A stretch of 53,077 bases of DNA, from NCBI GenBank assembly GCA_045805265.1, contig JBJMLO010000017.1, positions 1-53,077 on the forward strand, read 5' to 3'. The translations under genes were made by a program, and so were the position numbers. Shown piece by piece: positions 23,328-32,278 of this stretch; within the stretch, counting starts at the first letter, position 1; each line of letters starts with the position of its first letter. The stretch comes from JBJMLO01 sp045805265. GTDB lineage: Bacteria > Actinomycetota > UBA4738 > JACQTL01. Under the pieces are notes generated by a model, which saw only the letters and a list, made by a program, of their open reading frames with translations, was not told the DNA's origin and ran no database searches.

Positions 23328-24455
23328 ATGGACTGGCTCGACTGGATCCTGCTCGTCGGCAAGGTCGTCGTCGTGTTCGCCGCGATGCTCATCACGGTCA
23401 TGCTCGTGATCTGGATGGAGCGCAAGGTCCTGGCCGACATGCAGAACCGGATCGGGCCGAATCGGGCGGGCCCCTTCGGGTTGCTCATCACGCTGGCCGA
23501 CGGGATCAAGCTGTTCTTCAAAGAGGGGGTCCGTCCGAAGAACATCGACCGGCCCGTCTACGTCCTGGCCCCGATCCTGTCGCTGATCCCGGCCTTTCTG
23601 GCGTTCGCGGTGGTGCCGTTCGGGACCGTCGCGCACCCGTTCGGCCGGGTGTTCCGGTTCCAGGTGGCCGACCTCGACATCGGGATCCTGTGGGTGCTCG
23701 CCATGACCTCGATGGCCGTGTACGGCATCGTGCTGGCGGGATGGTCGAGCGGCTCGAAGTACCCGCTGCTCGGCGCGATCCGTTCGAGCGCGCAGATCAT
23801 CTCCTACGAGGTCGGCATGGGCCTGGCGCTGGTCGCCGTGATCATGTACTCGGGGGCGCTGTCGATGAGCGGGATCGTCGCCAGCCAGAACCACCTGTGG
23901 AACGCGATCCCCCAGCTACCGGCGTTCGTCGTGTACCTCATCGCGGCCCTGGCCGAGACGAACCGGCCGCCGTTCGACCTCCCGGAGGCCGAGACCGAGC
24001 TCGTCGCCGGCTACCAGACCGAGTACAGCGGCATCAAGTTCGCGCTGTTCTACCTGGCCGAATACCTGAACATGGTGACGGTGTCGGCCATCGCGGTCAC
24101 GCTGTTCCTGGGCGGGCCGCGCGGGCCGCACATCGCGTTCCTGCCGTGGCTCTGGCCGATCGTGTGGTTCCTGCTGAAGGTCCTGGCGATCGGCTACGTG
24201 TACATCTGGATCCGGGCGACGCTGCCCAGGTTCCGGTACGACCGCCTGATGAACTTCGGATGGAAGTTCCTGATCCCGTTCGGGCTGCTATGGGTGCTGT
24301 TCACCGGTGCCCTGGTGGTGCTGCCGGCCAAGTACGGGAAGGGCACGTTCCTCAAGTGGGCGGCGATCGTGATCGCGGTGCTGTTGCTGCTGTCAGCGTT
24401 CTGGCCGGCCTCGGGTTCCTCGAGGAAGCAGGAGCGAGTGGAGGAGGCGTCGTGA
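23328..24455 (+). CDS. nuoH: Complex I subunit H (operon 1)
   Basis: Encodes 375 residues from ATG 23328, one base after the nuoG1 stop. Eight helices with the quinone-chamber loops: KVLADMQNRIGPNRAGPFG, then TLADGIKLFFKE, and the acidic loop LAETNRPPFDLPEAETELVAGYQTEYSG split across helices 5-6. The C terminus has an extra hydrophobic stretch (VIAVLLLLSAFWPASG) and a basic end (SSRKQERVEE), slightly longer than the family. NuoH links quinone reduction to the proton-pumping arm. Its stop overlaps the nuoI1 GTG. Confidence 0.96.
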   Translation: MDWLDWILLVGKVVVVFAAMLITVMLVIWMERKVLADMQNRIGPNRAGPFGLLITLADGIKLFFKEGVRPKNIDRPVYVLAPILSLIPAFLAFAVVPFGTVAHPFGRVFRFQVADLDIGILWVLAMTSMAVYGIVLAGWSSGSKYPLLGAIRSSAQIISYEVGMGLALVAVIMYSGALSMSGIVASQNHLWNAIPQLPAFVVYLIAALAETNRPPFDLPEAETELVAGYQTEYSGIKFALFYLAEYLNMVTVSAIAVTLFLGGPRGPHIAFLPWLWPIVWFLLKVLAIGYVYIWIRATLPRFRYDRLMNFGWKFLIPFGLLWVLFTGALVVLPAKYGKGTFLKWAAIVIAVLLLLSAFWPASGSSRKQERVEEAS

Positions 24456-25006
24456 CGGATCACGACGAGCGTTCTGCGGGCAAGCCGGCCGAGACGCCGC
24501 GCGATCCGGAGCGCAAGCGGCCGTGGCTCCCGGTGGCCGGGCCCATCGCCAAGGGCATGTGGACGACGTTCCGGCAGATCTTCCGCGGCGACGTCACCGA
24601 GACGTACCCGAAGGAGATCACGCCGCCGCCGCCCCGCGCCCACATGGGTCGGCACCGGCTGAACCGCCACGACAACGGCCTGGAGAAGTGCATCGGCTGC
24701 GAGCTGTGCGCGTACGCGTGCCCCGCCGACGCCATCTGGGTCGAGGGCGAGGAGAACACCGAGGACAACCGAGTGTCGCCCGGCGAGCGGTACGCGAAGG
24801 ACTACCAGATCAACTATCTGCGGTGCATCGGGTGCGGCCTGTGCGTCGAGGCCTGCCCGACCCGCGCGCTGACGCTCACGCCGTACTACGAGATGGCGTT
24901 CGAGTCGCGCGAGGACGCGATCTGGACGAAGGAACAGTTGCTCGAGCCGCCGCCGCCGATCGGGGAGGCGGGACGGGCCACGAAGGAGGGCAAGTCGTGG
25001 TTCTAG
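24452..25006 (+). CDS. nuoI: Complex I subunit I (operon 1), ferredoxin-type
   Basis: Encodes 184 residues from GTG 24452 (GTGA overlap with nuoH1). Two [4Fe-4S] motifs, CIGCELCAYACP and CIGCGLCVEACP, carry clusters N6a and N6b. The N terminus begins with a hydrophilic 30-residue extension before the amphipathic GMWTTFRQIFRGDVTETYP helix. It has the ordinary size and no transmembrane segment, in clear contrast to NuoI2 of the second operon. The stop region overlaps the nuoJ1 start. Confidence 0.96.
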   Translation: MTDHDERSAGKPAETPRDPERKRPWLPVAGPIAKGMWTTFRQIFRGDVTETYPKEITPPPPRAHMGRHRLNRHDNGLEKCIGCELCAYACPADAIWVEGEENTEDNRVSPGERYAKDYQINYLRCIGCGLCVEACPTRALTLTPYYEMAFESREDAIWTKEQLLEPPPPIGEAGRATKEGKSWF

Positions 25007-25659
25007 CGGCGGCCGCCGCGGCGAAGCAGGGCCTCCCGGCGACCGATCTCATCGTGTTCTGGGTGTTCGCGCCGATCTCGGTGGTCGCGGCCATCGGCAT
25101 GGTGCTGGCCCGCAACGCCGTGCATTCCGCGCTGTTCCTGATCGTGAACTTCTTCTGCCTGGCGGTGTTCTTCCTGGTGCTGGGGTCGCCGTTCCTGTTC
25201 GCGGTGCAGATCATCGTGTACGCCGGCGCGATCATGGTGTTGTTCCTGTTCGTGATCATGCTGCTCGGCGTCGACTCCCGGGAGTCGATCGTGGAGCGGC
25301 TGCGGGGCCAGCGCTCGATCGCTGCCTTGCTCGCGGCCGGGCTGATCGCTGAGCTTTTCACCGCGATCCGGCTGGGTGTGGGGCTGTCGACGAAGGCGGC
25401 GCCGGGGTTCGATGCGACCGTGAACCAGGGCGGGAACGTCCGCGCGCTGGCCCGGGTGCTGTTCAACGCGTACTTCTTCCCGTTCGAGGCGACGTCGGTG
25501 TTGCTGATCGTGGCGGCCGTGGCGGCGATGGTGGTGGCCGGGCGCCGCGCAGCCGAGGACGCCCGGGCGGCCGGGGTCGACGCCGCCGCTCAGCCGGTCG
25601 TGCCGGCCCGGTCCTCGGGGCCTTCGGAGCCGTCTCCTGAACCGGAGCGCGTGCCGTGA
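24997..25659 (+). CDS. nuoJ: Complex I subunit J (operon 1)
   Basis: Encodes 220 residues from GTG 24997, with an excellent AAGGAGG site just upstream inside nuoI1. Five helices are expected. The conserved third-helix segment is visible as LFAVQIIVYAGAIMVLFLFVIMLLG, with the pi-bulge Tyr/Gly region. A Pro/Ala/Ser-rich tail of about 30 residues follows the last helix. NuoJ sits beside NuoK and takes part in coupling. It overlaps nuoK1 by four bases. Confidence 0.94.
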   Translation: MVLAAAAAAKQGLPATDLIVFWVFAPISVVAAIGMVLARNAVHSALFLIVNFFCLAVFFLVLGSPFLFAVQIIVYAGAIMVLFLFVIMLLGVDSRESIVERLRGQRSIAALLAAGLIAELFTAIRLGVGLSTKAAPGFDATVNQGGNVRALARVLFNAYFFPFEATSVLLIVAAVAAMVVAGRRAAEDARAAGVDAAAQPVVPARSSGPSEPSPEPERVP

Positions 25660-25961
25660 GGACGCCGATCTCCTGGTTCCTGATCCTGGGGGCTGTCCTG
25701 TTCTCGATCGGCACGGCGGGAGTGCTGGTGCGCAAGAGCGCGCTGGTGATCTTCATGTCCGTGGAGCTCCAGTTGAACGCCGTGAACCTCACCCTGGTCG
25801 CGTTCAGCCGCCTGCACGGGAACCTCCAGGGCCAGGTCCTGGCGTTCTTCTCGATGGTCGTGGCCGCGGCCGAAGTGGTCGTCGGCCTGGCGATCATCGT
25901 GGCGATGTTCCACCGCCGGAAGAGCGCAAACGTCGACGACGCGAACCTCCTGAAATGGTGA
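25656..25961 (+). CDS. nuoK: Complex I subunit K (operon 1)
   Basis: Encodes 101 residues from GTG 25656 (GTGA with nuoJ1). Three helices with both buried glutamates of NuoK: IFMSVELQLNAVNL (TM2) and VVAAAEVVVGLAIIV (TM3). The end NVDDANLLKW is the family C terminus. It is an MrpC-like antiporter-related subunit between NuoJ and NuoN. It overlaps nuoL1 by seven bases. Confidence 0.96.
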   Translation: MRTPISWFLILGAVLFSIGTAGVLVRKSALVIFMSVELQLNAVNLTLVAFSRLHGNLQGQVLAFFSMVVAAAEVVVGLAIIVAMFHRRKSANVDDANLLKW

Positions 25962-27892
25962 CGCCGGGAGTCTTCAACCTGATCTGGCTGGTGCCTGCGC
26001 TGCCGCTGGCCGGCGCGGTGCTGAATGGCTTCGTTGGGCGGCGGCTCGGAAAGCGCGCCGGGGTGGTGGCATCGGGGGCGGTTGGCCTGCCGTTTGTCGT
26101 CTCGGTGGCGTTGCTGGTGGGGCTGCTGGGGCACCCGTCGTCCGACCGGCTGTTCGTGCAGCACCTTTGGTCTTGGGTCCCGGTGGGGTCGCTGAACGTG
26201 GGGGTCGACCTGCGGATCGACCCCCTGTCAATGGTGATGATCCTTGTGGTCACTGGCGTATCAACCCTCATCCACGTGTACTCGATCGGGTATATGCACG
26301 GCGATCCGCGCGAGTCACGCTTCTTCGCCCAACTGAACCTGTTCGTGTTCTTCATGCTCATGCTGGTCCTGGCGGACAACTTCCTACTGCTGTACCTGGG
26401 GTGGGTGGGCGTGGGGCTGTGCTCCTACCTATTGATCGGCCACTACTTCGAACGGCCGTCGGCGGCAGCCGCGGCGAAGAAAGCGTTCGTCGTGACCAGG
26501 ATCGGCGACGCCGCGATGCTGGTCGGCATCGCGCTGATCTTCGTGCAGTTCGGTTCGCTGTCGTTCGGGAGCTCTGTCGCACCGGGAGTCTGCCCCCGGA
26601 TCCCGTTCACGCTGCCATCATGCCCGGCCGCACCGACGCAGGGGTTGGCATCGGGGACGGCGACTGCCATTGCGTTGCTGCTGCTCGCCGGTGCGGTGGG
26701 GAAGTCCGCGCAGATCCCCCTGCAGACGTGGTTGCCGGACGCCATGGAGGGTCCCACTCCCGTGTCCGCGCTGATCCACGCGGCGACCATGGTCACGGCT
26801 GGTGTGTACCTGGTCGTGCGGACGCATGTGTTCTTCGAGGTCTCGGGGACGGCGCAGACCGTGCTGCTCGTGATCGGGCTGGTCACGGCGGTCTACGCGG
26901 CGACGTCGGCGCTCGGGCAGGACGACATCAAGCGAGTGCTGGCGTATTCCACCATGAGCCAGATCGGCTACATGATGTTCGCGGCCGGGCTGAAGGCGTA
27001 CTCGGTCGCCATCCTGCTGCTGGTCGTGCACGCGTTCTACAAGGCGCTGTTGTTCCTCTCGACCGGTTCGATCATGCACGGGCTGAACGGCGAGACCGAC
27101 CTGAAACGGATGGGGGGCCTTCGACGGGCGATGCCGGTCACGTTCGGCGTGTTCGTCGTGGGATGGCTGGCCATCGCCGGCATCCCGCCGCTGTCAGGGT
27201 TCTTCGCCAAGGACCAGATCCTGGCCGCGGCCAGCCACAGCGGGCGCACGGTGGCGTGGCTCGTGGCGCTGTTCGCTGCGTTCTTCTCGGCGCTGTACAT
27301 CTCGCGGATCGTGTTCCTGGCCTTCTTCGGGCCGCTTCGTCACGACACGGAGCCTCACGAGTCGCCGAGGATCATGACCGTCCCGATGGTCCTGCTCGCG
27401 GTCGGCGCGGTCGTCGGGGGAGTGCTGGGGATCAGCGCGGTGAACGGCATCCTGCCCCGGTTCCTGGCGCCGGTCATCGGGCCGTTCCGGGAGGGGCGGG
27501 GAGGGCTGTCGACGCTGGCGTTGGCGGCGATCAGCGTGGGCGTCGCGCTGGTCGGCATCGGCCTTGGGTGGCTCGTGTGGGGGTCCGGGCGGATCGATTG
27601 GGTTGCGCTACGGGCGAGGTTCCACCGTACCCACGCCACGCTCGAGCACGGGTGGTGGTTCGACAGCGTGTACGGGGCGGTGCTCGTGGCGCCGGGGAAA
27701 GCCGGCTCGGCGTTCACCGCGTACGTGGTGGACCGGCGGCTGGTCGACGGGGCGGGGAACCTCATCGCGAAGGGGTTCGGCCAGGCCGCGAACGGCCTGC
27801 GGCGCGTCGGCGACGGCATGGTCCGGCGGTACGCGCTGCTGTTCCTGATCGGCGTCGTGGGGTTGCTGTGGTACCTGGCGGCGAGGTTCTGA
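25955..27892 (+). CDS. nuoL: Complex I subunit L (operon 1), antiporter-like, TM5 Glu replaced by Val
   Basis: Encodes 645 residues from ATG 25955. The protein has antiporter-like helices plus a C-terminal lateral-helix region. Functional residues seen: the TM7 Lys in VGKSAQIPLQTW, the following HAATMVTAGVYL segment, the VVTRIGD helix with its Arg and Asp, and the TM12 Lys in FFAKDQIL. The TM5 segment reads GWVGVGLCSYLLIG. In characterised NuoL proteins it reads GWEGVGLCSYLLIG, and that Glu is needed for proton pumping. Here codon 151 is GTG (26405-26407), one base away from GAG. NuoL2 in the second operon keeps the Glu. Confidence 0.95.
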   Translation: MVTPGVFNLIWLVPALPLAGAVLNGFVGRRLGKRAGVVASGAVGLPFVVSVALLVGLLGHPSSDRLFVQHLWSWVPVGSLNVGVDLRIDPLSMVMILVVTGVSTLIHVYSIGYMHGDPRESRFFAQLNLFVFFMLMLVLADNFLLLYLGWVGVGLCSYLLIGHYFERPSAAAAAKKAFVVTRIGDAAMLVGIALIFVQFGSLSFGSSVAPGVCPRIPFTLPSCPAAPTQGLASGTATAIALLLLAGAVGKSAQIPLQTWLPDAMEGPTPVSALIHAATMVTAGVYLVVRTHVFFEVSGTAQTVLLVIGLVTAVYAATSALGQDDIKRVLAYSTMSQIGYMMFAAGLKAYSVAILLLVVHAFYKALLFLSTGSIMHGLNGETDLKRMGGLRRAMPVTFGVFVVGWLAIAGIPPLSGFFAKDQILAAASHSGRTVAWLVALFAAFFSALYISRIVFLAFFGPLRHDTEPHESPRIMTVPMVLLAVGAVVGGVLGISAVNGILPRFLAPVIGPFREGRGGLSTLALAAISVGVALVGIGLGWLVWGSGRIDWVALRARFHRTHATLEHGWWFDSVYGAVLVAPGKAGSAFTAYVVDRRLVDGAGNLIAKGFGQAANGLRRVGDGMVRRYALLFLIGVVGLLWYLAARF

Positions 27893-27911
27893 TGGCAGGG
27901 GAGTGCGGCCC

Positions 27912-29468
27912 ATGCCCTGGCTGACCGTCACGCTGTTCCTGCCGCTGGCCGGCGCCGTCGTCGTGGTGCTGCTGGTGCCCGGGCTGGCCGACCGGCTGGT
28001 GCGTGTGATCGCTCTGGGCGTGACCGTGGCGACGTTCGCCGTGTCGCTGGGGATCCTGGCGAACTTCGACCGCAGCGCCGGCGGGTACCAACTGGTCGAT
28101 CAGGCGACGTGGGTGAAGTCGCTCGGGCTGAAGTACGCGGTCGGAGTGGACGGGATCAGCCTGTTCCTGGTGCTGCTGTCGACGTTCCTGTTCGTCATCG
28201 CAGTGCTGGCGTCGTTCCGCGAGGTTCGCAGCGTGCGGACGCTGATGGCGACGATCCTCGCGCTGGAGACGTTCGTCGTCGGCACGTTCCTCTCGCTCGA
28301 CCTGCTGCTGTTCTTTCTGTTCTTCGAGGCGACGCTGTTCCCCGGGTACCTGCTGATCGCGGGCTGGGGCGGCGAGCGGCGGGCCGGCGCCGCGATCAAG
28401 TTCTTCATCTACACGATGGCCGGCTCGGCGTTCCTCTTCGTCGCGGTGCTGTTCGTGTTCTTCCAGGCTCACACCTTCGACATCCGGGCGCTGCAGGGGT
28501 CGAACGCCTTCGGCGTCGGCACCGCCAGGTGGCTGTTCCTCGGATTCCTGGTCGCGTTCGCGGTGAAGGCACCGCTGGTGCCGTTCCATGCGTGGCAGCC
28601 CGACGCGTACACCGAGGCCCCGACCGGCGGGCTGCTGATCCTGGCCGGCGTGCTGCCGAAGATGGCCACCTACGGGATGCTGCGGTTCAACATCGGGCTG
28701 TTCCCGGAGGCCGCGCATCACTTCCGGGGGCTGGTGGCGATCCTCGCGCTCGTCGGAATCGTGTACGGGGCGGTCGTGGCCATCGTCCAGACCGACCTGA
28801 AGCGACTGATCGCGTACTCGTCGATCTCGCACGTCGGGTTCATCGTGCTCGGCCTGTTCGCGTTCACCCAGCAGGGGATGTCCGGCAGCGTGCTGTACAT
28901 GGTGAACCACGCGTTGTCGACGGGCCTGCTGTTCGTGCTGGTGGGAATGCTGTACGAGCGAACGCGAACCAGAGACCTGGGCCGGATGGGCGGTATCGCG
29001 CAGGTCACGCCGAGGATGGCGACGGCGTTCCTGGTGGTCGGGCTGGCGTCGATGGGCCTGCCGGGGCTGAACAACTTCGTCAGCGAGTTCCTGGTGATCC
29101 TGGGGACGTTCGCGTCGAATCAGGTCTGGGGTTCGATCGCCGTCGCGGGCGTGGTGCTGTCGGCCATCTACTTCCTGTGGGCGTACCAACGCGCGATGCA
29201 CGGGCCGGTCCGCGATGATCACGTCGGCACCAGCGACCTGTCGCGCATGGAGTACGCGGTGATCGTGCCGGTGCTGGTCGTGATCGTCCTGCTGGGTGTG
29301 TATCCGAAGCCGGTGCTGGATCGTGTGAACCCGGCGACGTGCCGGACCGTCGTCACCGCTGGCCTTCCTCGAGGCTTCCACGGAGTCATCTCGTTTGCGA
29401 AACAGGGGTGCAACGGCGGGAGCTTCATTTCCTATCGGCCGGTGAACCGGCGCACGGGAGGCGGATAG
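27912..29468 (+). CDS. nuoM: Complex I subunit M (operon 1)
   Basis: Encodes 518 residues from ATG 27912, with GGGGAG nine bases upstream; a GTG at 27903 is a less likely start. Antiporter-like subunit with the TM5 Glu in LFFFEATLFPGYLL, the TM7 Lys in FAVKAPLVPFHAWQPDAYTEAP, and the TM12 Glu in NNFVSEFLVILG all present. The C terminus beyond the last helix is a loop with two Cys residues and the end NRRTGGG, longer than usual. The stop is directly followed by the nuoN1 ATG. Confidence 0.96.
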   Translation: MPWLTVTLFLPLAGAVVVVLLVPGLADRLVRVIALGVTVATFAVSLGILANFDRSAGGYQLVDQATWVKSLGLKYAVGVDGISLFLVLLSTFLFVIAVLASFREVRSVRTLMATILALETFVVGTFLSLDLLLFFLFFEATLFPGYLLIAGWGGERRAGAAIKFFIYTMAGSAFLFVAVLFVFFQAHTFDIRALQGSNAFGVGTARWLFLGFLVAFAVKAPLVPFHAWQPDAYTEAPTGGLLILAGVLPKMATYGMLRFNIGLFPEAAHHFRGLVAILALVGIVYGAVVAIVQTDLKRLIAYSSISHVGFIVLGLFAFTQQGMSGSVLYMVNHALSTGLLFVLVGMLYERTRTRDLGRMGGIAQVTPRMATAFLVVGLASMGLPGLNNFVSEFLVILGTFASNQVWGSIAVAGVVLSAIYFLWAYQRAMHGPVRDDHVGTSDLSRMEYAVIVPVLVVIVLLGVYPKPVLDRVNPATCRTVVTAGLPRGFHGVISFAKQGCNGGSFISYRPVNRRTGGG

Positions 29469-30932
29469 ATGCACCATCCGCCGCTCGACTTCGGGCCGCT
29501 GCTGCCGGAGCTGATCCTGGTCGGCGTCGGCCTGGTGCTGCTCCTGGTCGAGGCGATCCTCCCGCGGCTGTCGCACGGGTGGCTGGCCGCCGGGGCGGTC
29601 GCGGGGATCGTCGCGGCGGGGATCGCCTCGGCGTGGTTGTGGAACTGGCAGCGGCGTCCCTTCCAGAAGGACAACGCGGTGCTGGGCGGGATGGTGGCGG
29701 TGGACCGGTTCGCGGTGGTGTCGCGGATCGTGTTGCTGGCCGTGGCGGCGGTGGGGATCGCGTTCGGCCACCACTACTTCGAGCGGAGCGGCGAGCCGCG
29801 GGGCGAGTTCTACGCCCTGGTCCTGCTGTGCACGAGCGGGATGACGCTGATGGCGTCGGCGAACAACCTCGTGGTCGTCTTCCTGGCGCTCGAGATCCTG
29901 TCGCTGTCGCTGTACGTGATGACGGGGTTCTCGCTGCGGCTGACCTCGATCGAGGGCGCGATGAAGTACTTCCTGCTGGGCGCGTTCTCGTCGGCGTTCT
30001 TCCTGTACGGGATCGCGCTGGCCTACGGCGCGACGAACACGACGAGCATCACGGGGATGGCCAGGTCGCTGTCGGACCGGGTCGGCGGCCAGCCGCTGGC
30101 GCTGGCGGCGGCCGGGCTCCTGGCGGTGGGCTTCGCGTTCAAGGTCGCCGCGGTGCCGTTCCACACCTGGGCGCCCGACGCGTACCAGGGCGCGCCCACG
30201 CCGATCACGGCCTACATGTCGGCAGCCACGAAGGTCGCTGCGTTCGCCGCGCTGCTGCGGGTGTTCAACGTGGCGTTCGCGCCGATGCAGTGGGACTGGA
30301 CGCCGTTCATCTGGGTCCTGGCGGCGATGACCATGGTGGTCGGCTCGATCCTCGCGATCGCCCAGACCGACCTCAAGCGGATGCTGGCGTACTCGAGCGT
30401 CGCGCACGCCGGGTTCATCCTGACGGGGGTCACCGCGGCGGGCCAGCGGGGAATCAGCGCGTCGCTGTTCTACCTCGTGGCCTATGCGGCGATGATCGTC
30501 GGGGCGTTCGGCGTGGTCATGCTGGTGTCGGTCCAGGGCGAACAGCGCACGGGCATCGCCACCTACGCGGGCCTCGCCCGGACCAACCCCGTGCTGGCCG
30601 GCATGCTCACGCTGTTCCTGCTGTCGCTGGCCGGCATCCCGCCGACGGCCGGGTTCATCGCCAAGGTCAGCGTGTTCGGCGCTGCGGTGCAGGCCGGCCA
30701 CTGGCCGCTGGTGTTGATCGCGGTGCTGGCCAGCGTGGTGGCGGCGTTCTTCTACCTCCGGGTCATCGTGATCATGTACACGCAGGAACCCGCGGCCGAC
30801 GCGGTCCGCCTCGAACCGGCGCCGGGCCCGGGGGTCGGCATCGGGCTGGTCGGCCTGGCCACGGTGGTGCTCGGCGTGTTCCCCGGCCTGGCCTTCCACT
30901 TCCTGGACAAGGCGTCGGTGCTGCGGTGGTGA
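29469..30932 (+). CDS. nuoN: Complex I subunit N (operon 1)
   Basis: Encodes 487 residues from ATG 29469. The antiporter-like residues are intact: TM5 Glu in FLALEILSLSLYVM, TM7 Lys in FAFKVAAVPFHTWAPDAYQGAP, and the TM12 Lys in GFIAKVSVFG. It closes the complete A-to-N operon 1. There are 52 bases to the prenyl synthase gene, whose own TACGAT -10-like hexamer suggests a separate promoter. Confidence 0.96.
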   Translation: MHHPPLDFGPLLPELILVGVGLVLLLVEAILPRLSHGWLAAGAVAGIVAAGIASAWLWNWQRRPFQKDNAVLGGMVAVDRFAVVSRIVLLAVAAVGIAFGHHYFERSGEPRGEFYALVLLCTSGMTLMASANNLVVVFLALEILSLSLYVMTGFSLRLTSIEGAMKYFLLGAFSSAFFLYGIALAYGATNTTSITGMARSLSDRVGGQPLALAAAGLLAVGFAFKVAAVPFHTWAPDAYQGAPTPITAYMSAATKVAAFAALLRVFNVAFAPMQWDWTPFIWVLAAMTMVVGSILAIAQTDLKRMLAYSSVAHAGFILTGVTAAGQRGISASLFYLVAYAAMIVGAFGVVMLVSVQGEQRTGIATYAGLARTNPVLAGMLTLFLLSLAGIPPTAGFIAKVSVFGAAVQAGHWPLVLIAVLASVVAAFFYLRVIVIMYTQEPAADAVRLEPAPGPGVGIGLVGLATVVLGVFPGLAFHFLDKASVLRW

Positions 30933-30984
30933 GCCCCGGCCGGGCCATTCCTCCGCGCGCCGGCCGCGGGTACGATCGCTCTCC

Positions 30985-31989
30985 ATGACTCGCGCCGAGA
31001 ACCCCGGGCTGCAGGCCCCCGACCCCGCGCTGGAGGCCGAGCTGCGGGGCCGCCTCGACCTGGTCGAGCGGGCCCTGGAGAAGGCCGTGGTGGCGGACTA
31101 CGACCTGATGACCCAGGCCGCCGGCCATCTCCTGCGGGCCGGCGGGAAGCGGTTCCGGCCGATGCTGGTGGTGCTGTCCGCGTACTTCGGGGATCCCGCC
31201 GACGCCCGGGTGGTCCCCGGCGCGGTGGCCATCGAGCTCACCCACGTGGCCACCCTGTACCACGACGACGTCATCGACGAGGCCGAGTTCCGTCACGGAG
31301 TTCCCTCCGTGAACGCGCAGTGGAGCAACAGCGTGGCGATCGTGTCGGGCGACTACCTGTTCGCCCGGGCCGCGGAGCTCGCCAGCGACCTCGGCACCGA
31401 GGTCACCCGGCTCCTTGCGAAGACGATCGCCACCGTGTGCGACGGCCAGGTGCGCGAGGTGACGAACGCGGGGGCGATCGTCCGCGACGAGGCCGCCTAC
31501 ATGGACACCATCCGGAGGAAGACGGCATCGCTCATCGCCACGTCGTGCCGGCTCGGCGGGATGCTCTCCGACGCGCCGCAGGAGGACGTCGAGGTCCTCG
31601 ACGAGTTCGGGGACGCCCTCGGCATGGGGTTCCAGCTCTCGGACGACATCATGGACGTGATCTCGTCGGAGACGACTCTCGGCAAGGAGCCCGGCGTGGA
31701 CATGAAGGAGGGCGTGTACACCCTTCCGGTGCTCCACGCGCTGACCGAGGGGCCGGACCGCGACGAGCTCCGGGAACTGCTGGCCCCCGGGCCCCCGGAG
31801 GGGAAACGCCATGCCCGGGCGCTGGAGATCGCGCGCTCGCAGGCGTCGCTGGCGCACGCCCGCGAGGCCGTGACCCGCGAGGTCCGCCGGGCCCTCGACC
31901 TGGCCGGCCGCCTCCCCGAGGGAACCCCCCGCGAAGCGCTGGTCCATCTTGCCCAGTTCGTCGCGGAGCGCTGCGGCGCCGACGCCTGA
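30985..31989 (+). CDS. Trans-polyprenyl diphosphate synthase (quinone side chain)
   Basis: Encodes 334 residues from ATG 30985. Both Asp-rich motifs of the family are present: LYHDDVIDEA (first DDxxD) and LSDDIMDVI (second). The GGKRFRPMLVVLS segment binds isopentenyl diphosphate. The length and the small residues before the first motif (THVATLYHDD) fit long-chain synthases that make heptaprenyl to nonaprenyl chains for menaquinone. The position after a nuo operon that begins with a MenJ-like reductase supports that role. TACGAT at 30971-30976 may be its -10, giving a very short leader. Confidence 0.93.
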   Translation: MTRAENPGLQAPDPALEAELRGRLDLVERALEKAVVADYDLMTQAAGHLLRAGGKRFRPMLVVLSAYFGDPADARVVPGAVAIELTHVATLYHDDVIDEAEFRHGVPSVNAQWSNSVAIVSGDYLFARAAELASDLGTEVTRLLAKTIATVCDGQVREVTNAGAIVRDEAAYMDTIRRKTASLIATSCRLGGMLSDAPQEDVEVLDEFGDALGMGFQLSDDIMDVISSETTLGKEPGVDMKEGVYTLPVLHALTEGPDRDELRELLAPGPPEGKRHARALEIARSQASLAHAREAVTREVRRALDLAGRLPEGTPREALVHLAQFVAERCGADA

Positions 31990-32000
31990 TTCATCGAGAC

Positions 32001-32035
32001 TGTAAGCATTACAGCAGAAGTGTTATCATCACTTC
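32001..32035. promoter_or_regulatory. Candidate vapBC operator/promoter
   Basis: Two inverted repeats directly precede the antitoxin gene. TGTAA-GCA-TTACA is at 32001-32013, and GAAGTG-N7-CACTTC at 32017-32035, whose spacer contains TATCAT (32024-32029) as a candidate -10. RHH antitoxins usually bind such repeats at their own promoter. Autoregulation is therefore likely, though not shown. Confidence 0.55.
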
Positions 32036-32278
32036 GTGGTTAGAACGCAGATACAGCTCACCGAGGACCAGGTGAAACGCCTCAAGCGGGTGGCTGCCCA
32101 ACGAGGGGTCTCGATGGCAGCGGTCATCCGCGAGGCCGTCGATCGTTCCATCGCACCGGACGACGAGGATGCCAAGTGGGAGCGCGCGATGTCCGTCGTG
32201 GGCCGGTTCCGCTCCGACCGGCCCGACGTCTCCGAACGACACGACGACTACTTCGCCGACGCGATCCTCGACGAGTGA
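32036..32278 (+). CDS. vapB: Ribbon-helix-helix antitoxin (VapB/CopG type)
   Basis: Encodes 80 residues from GTG 32036. The N terminus has the ribbon-helix-helix pattern: a strand RTQIQLTE, helix A EDQVKRLKRVAAQRG, then VSMAAVIREAVDRSI. The acidic C-terminal half (about 40 residues) is the part that normally wraps the toxin. Its stop overlaps the PIN gene start (GTGA), the usual arrangement of vapBC. Two palindromes upstream are the likely autoregulatory sites. Confidence 0.85.
   Translation: MVRTQIQLTEDQVKRLKRVAAQRGVSMAAVIREAVDRSIAPDDEDAKWERAMSVVGRFRSDRPDVSERHDDYFADAILDE

Noticed and set aside
19019..23545. A 1508-codon open frame on the minus strand opposite nuoE-nuoG
   Set aside because: It is antisense to well supported nuo genes. 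Long antisense frames arise from strong third-position GC bias, and its translation shows no domain.
27903..27912. GTG 27903 as the nuoM1 start
   Set aside because: The GGGGAG site sits directly against GTG, while ATG 27912 has proper spacing and gives the family N terminus.
27762..30986. A 1074-codon open frame on the minus strand opposite nuoL-nuoN
   Set aside because: Antisense to nuoL1/M1/N1, a low-complexity Arg/Gln/His-rich product with no recognisable motif.
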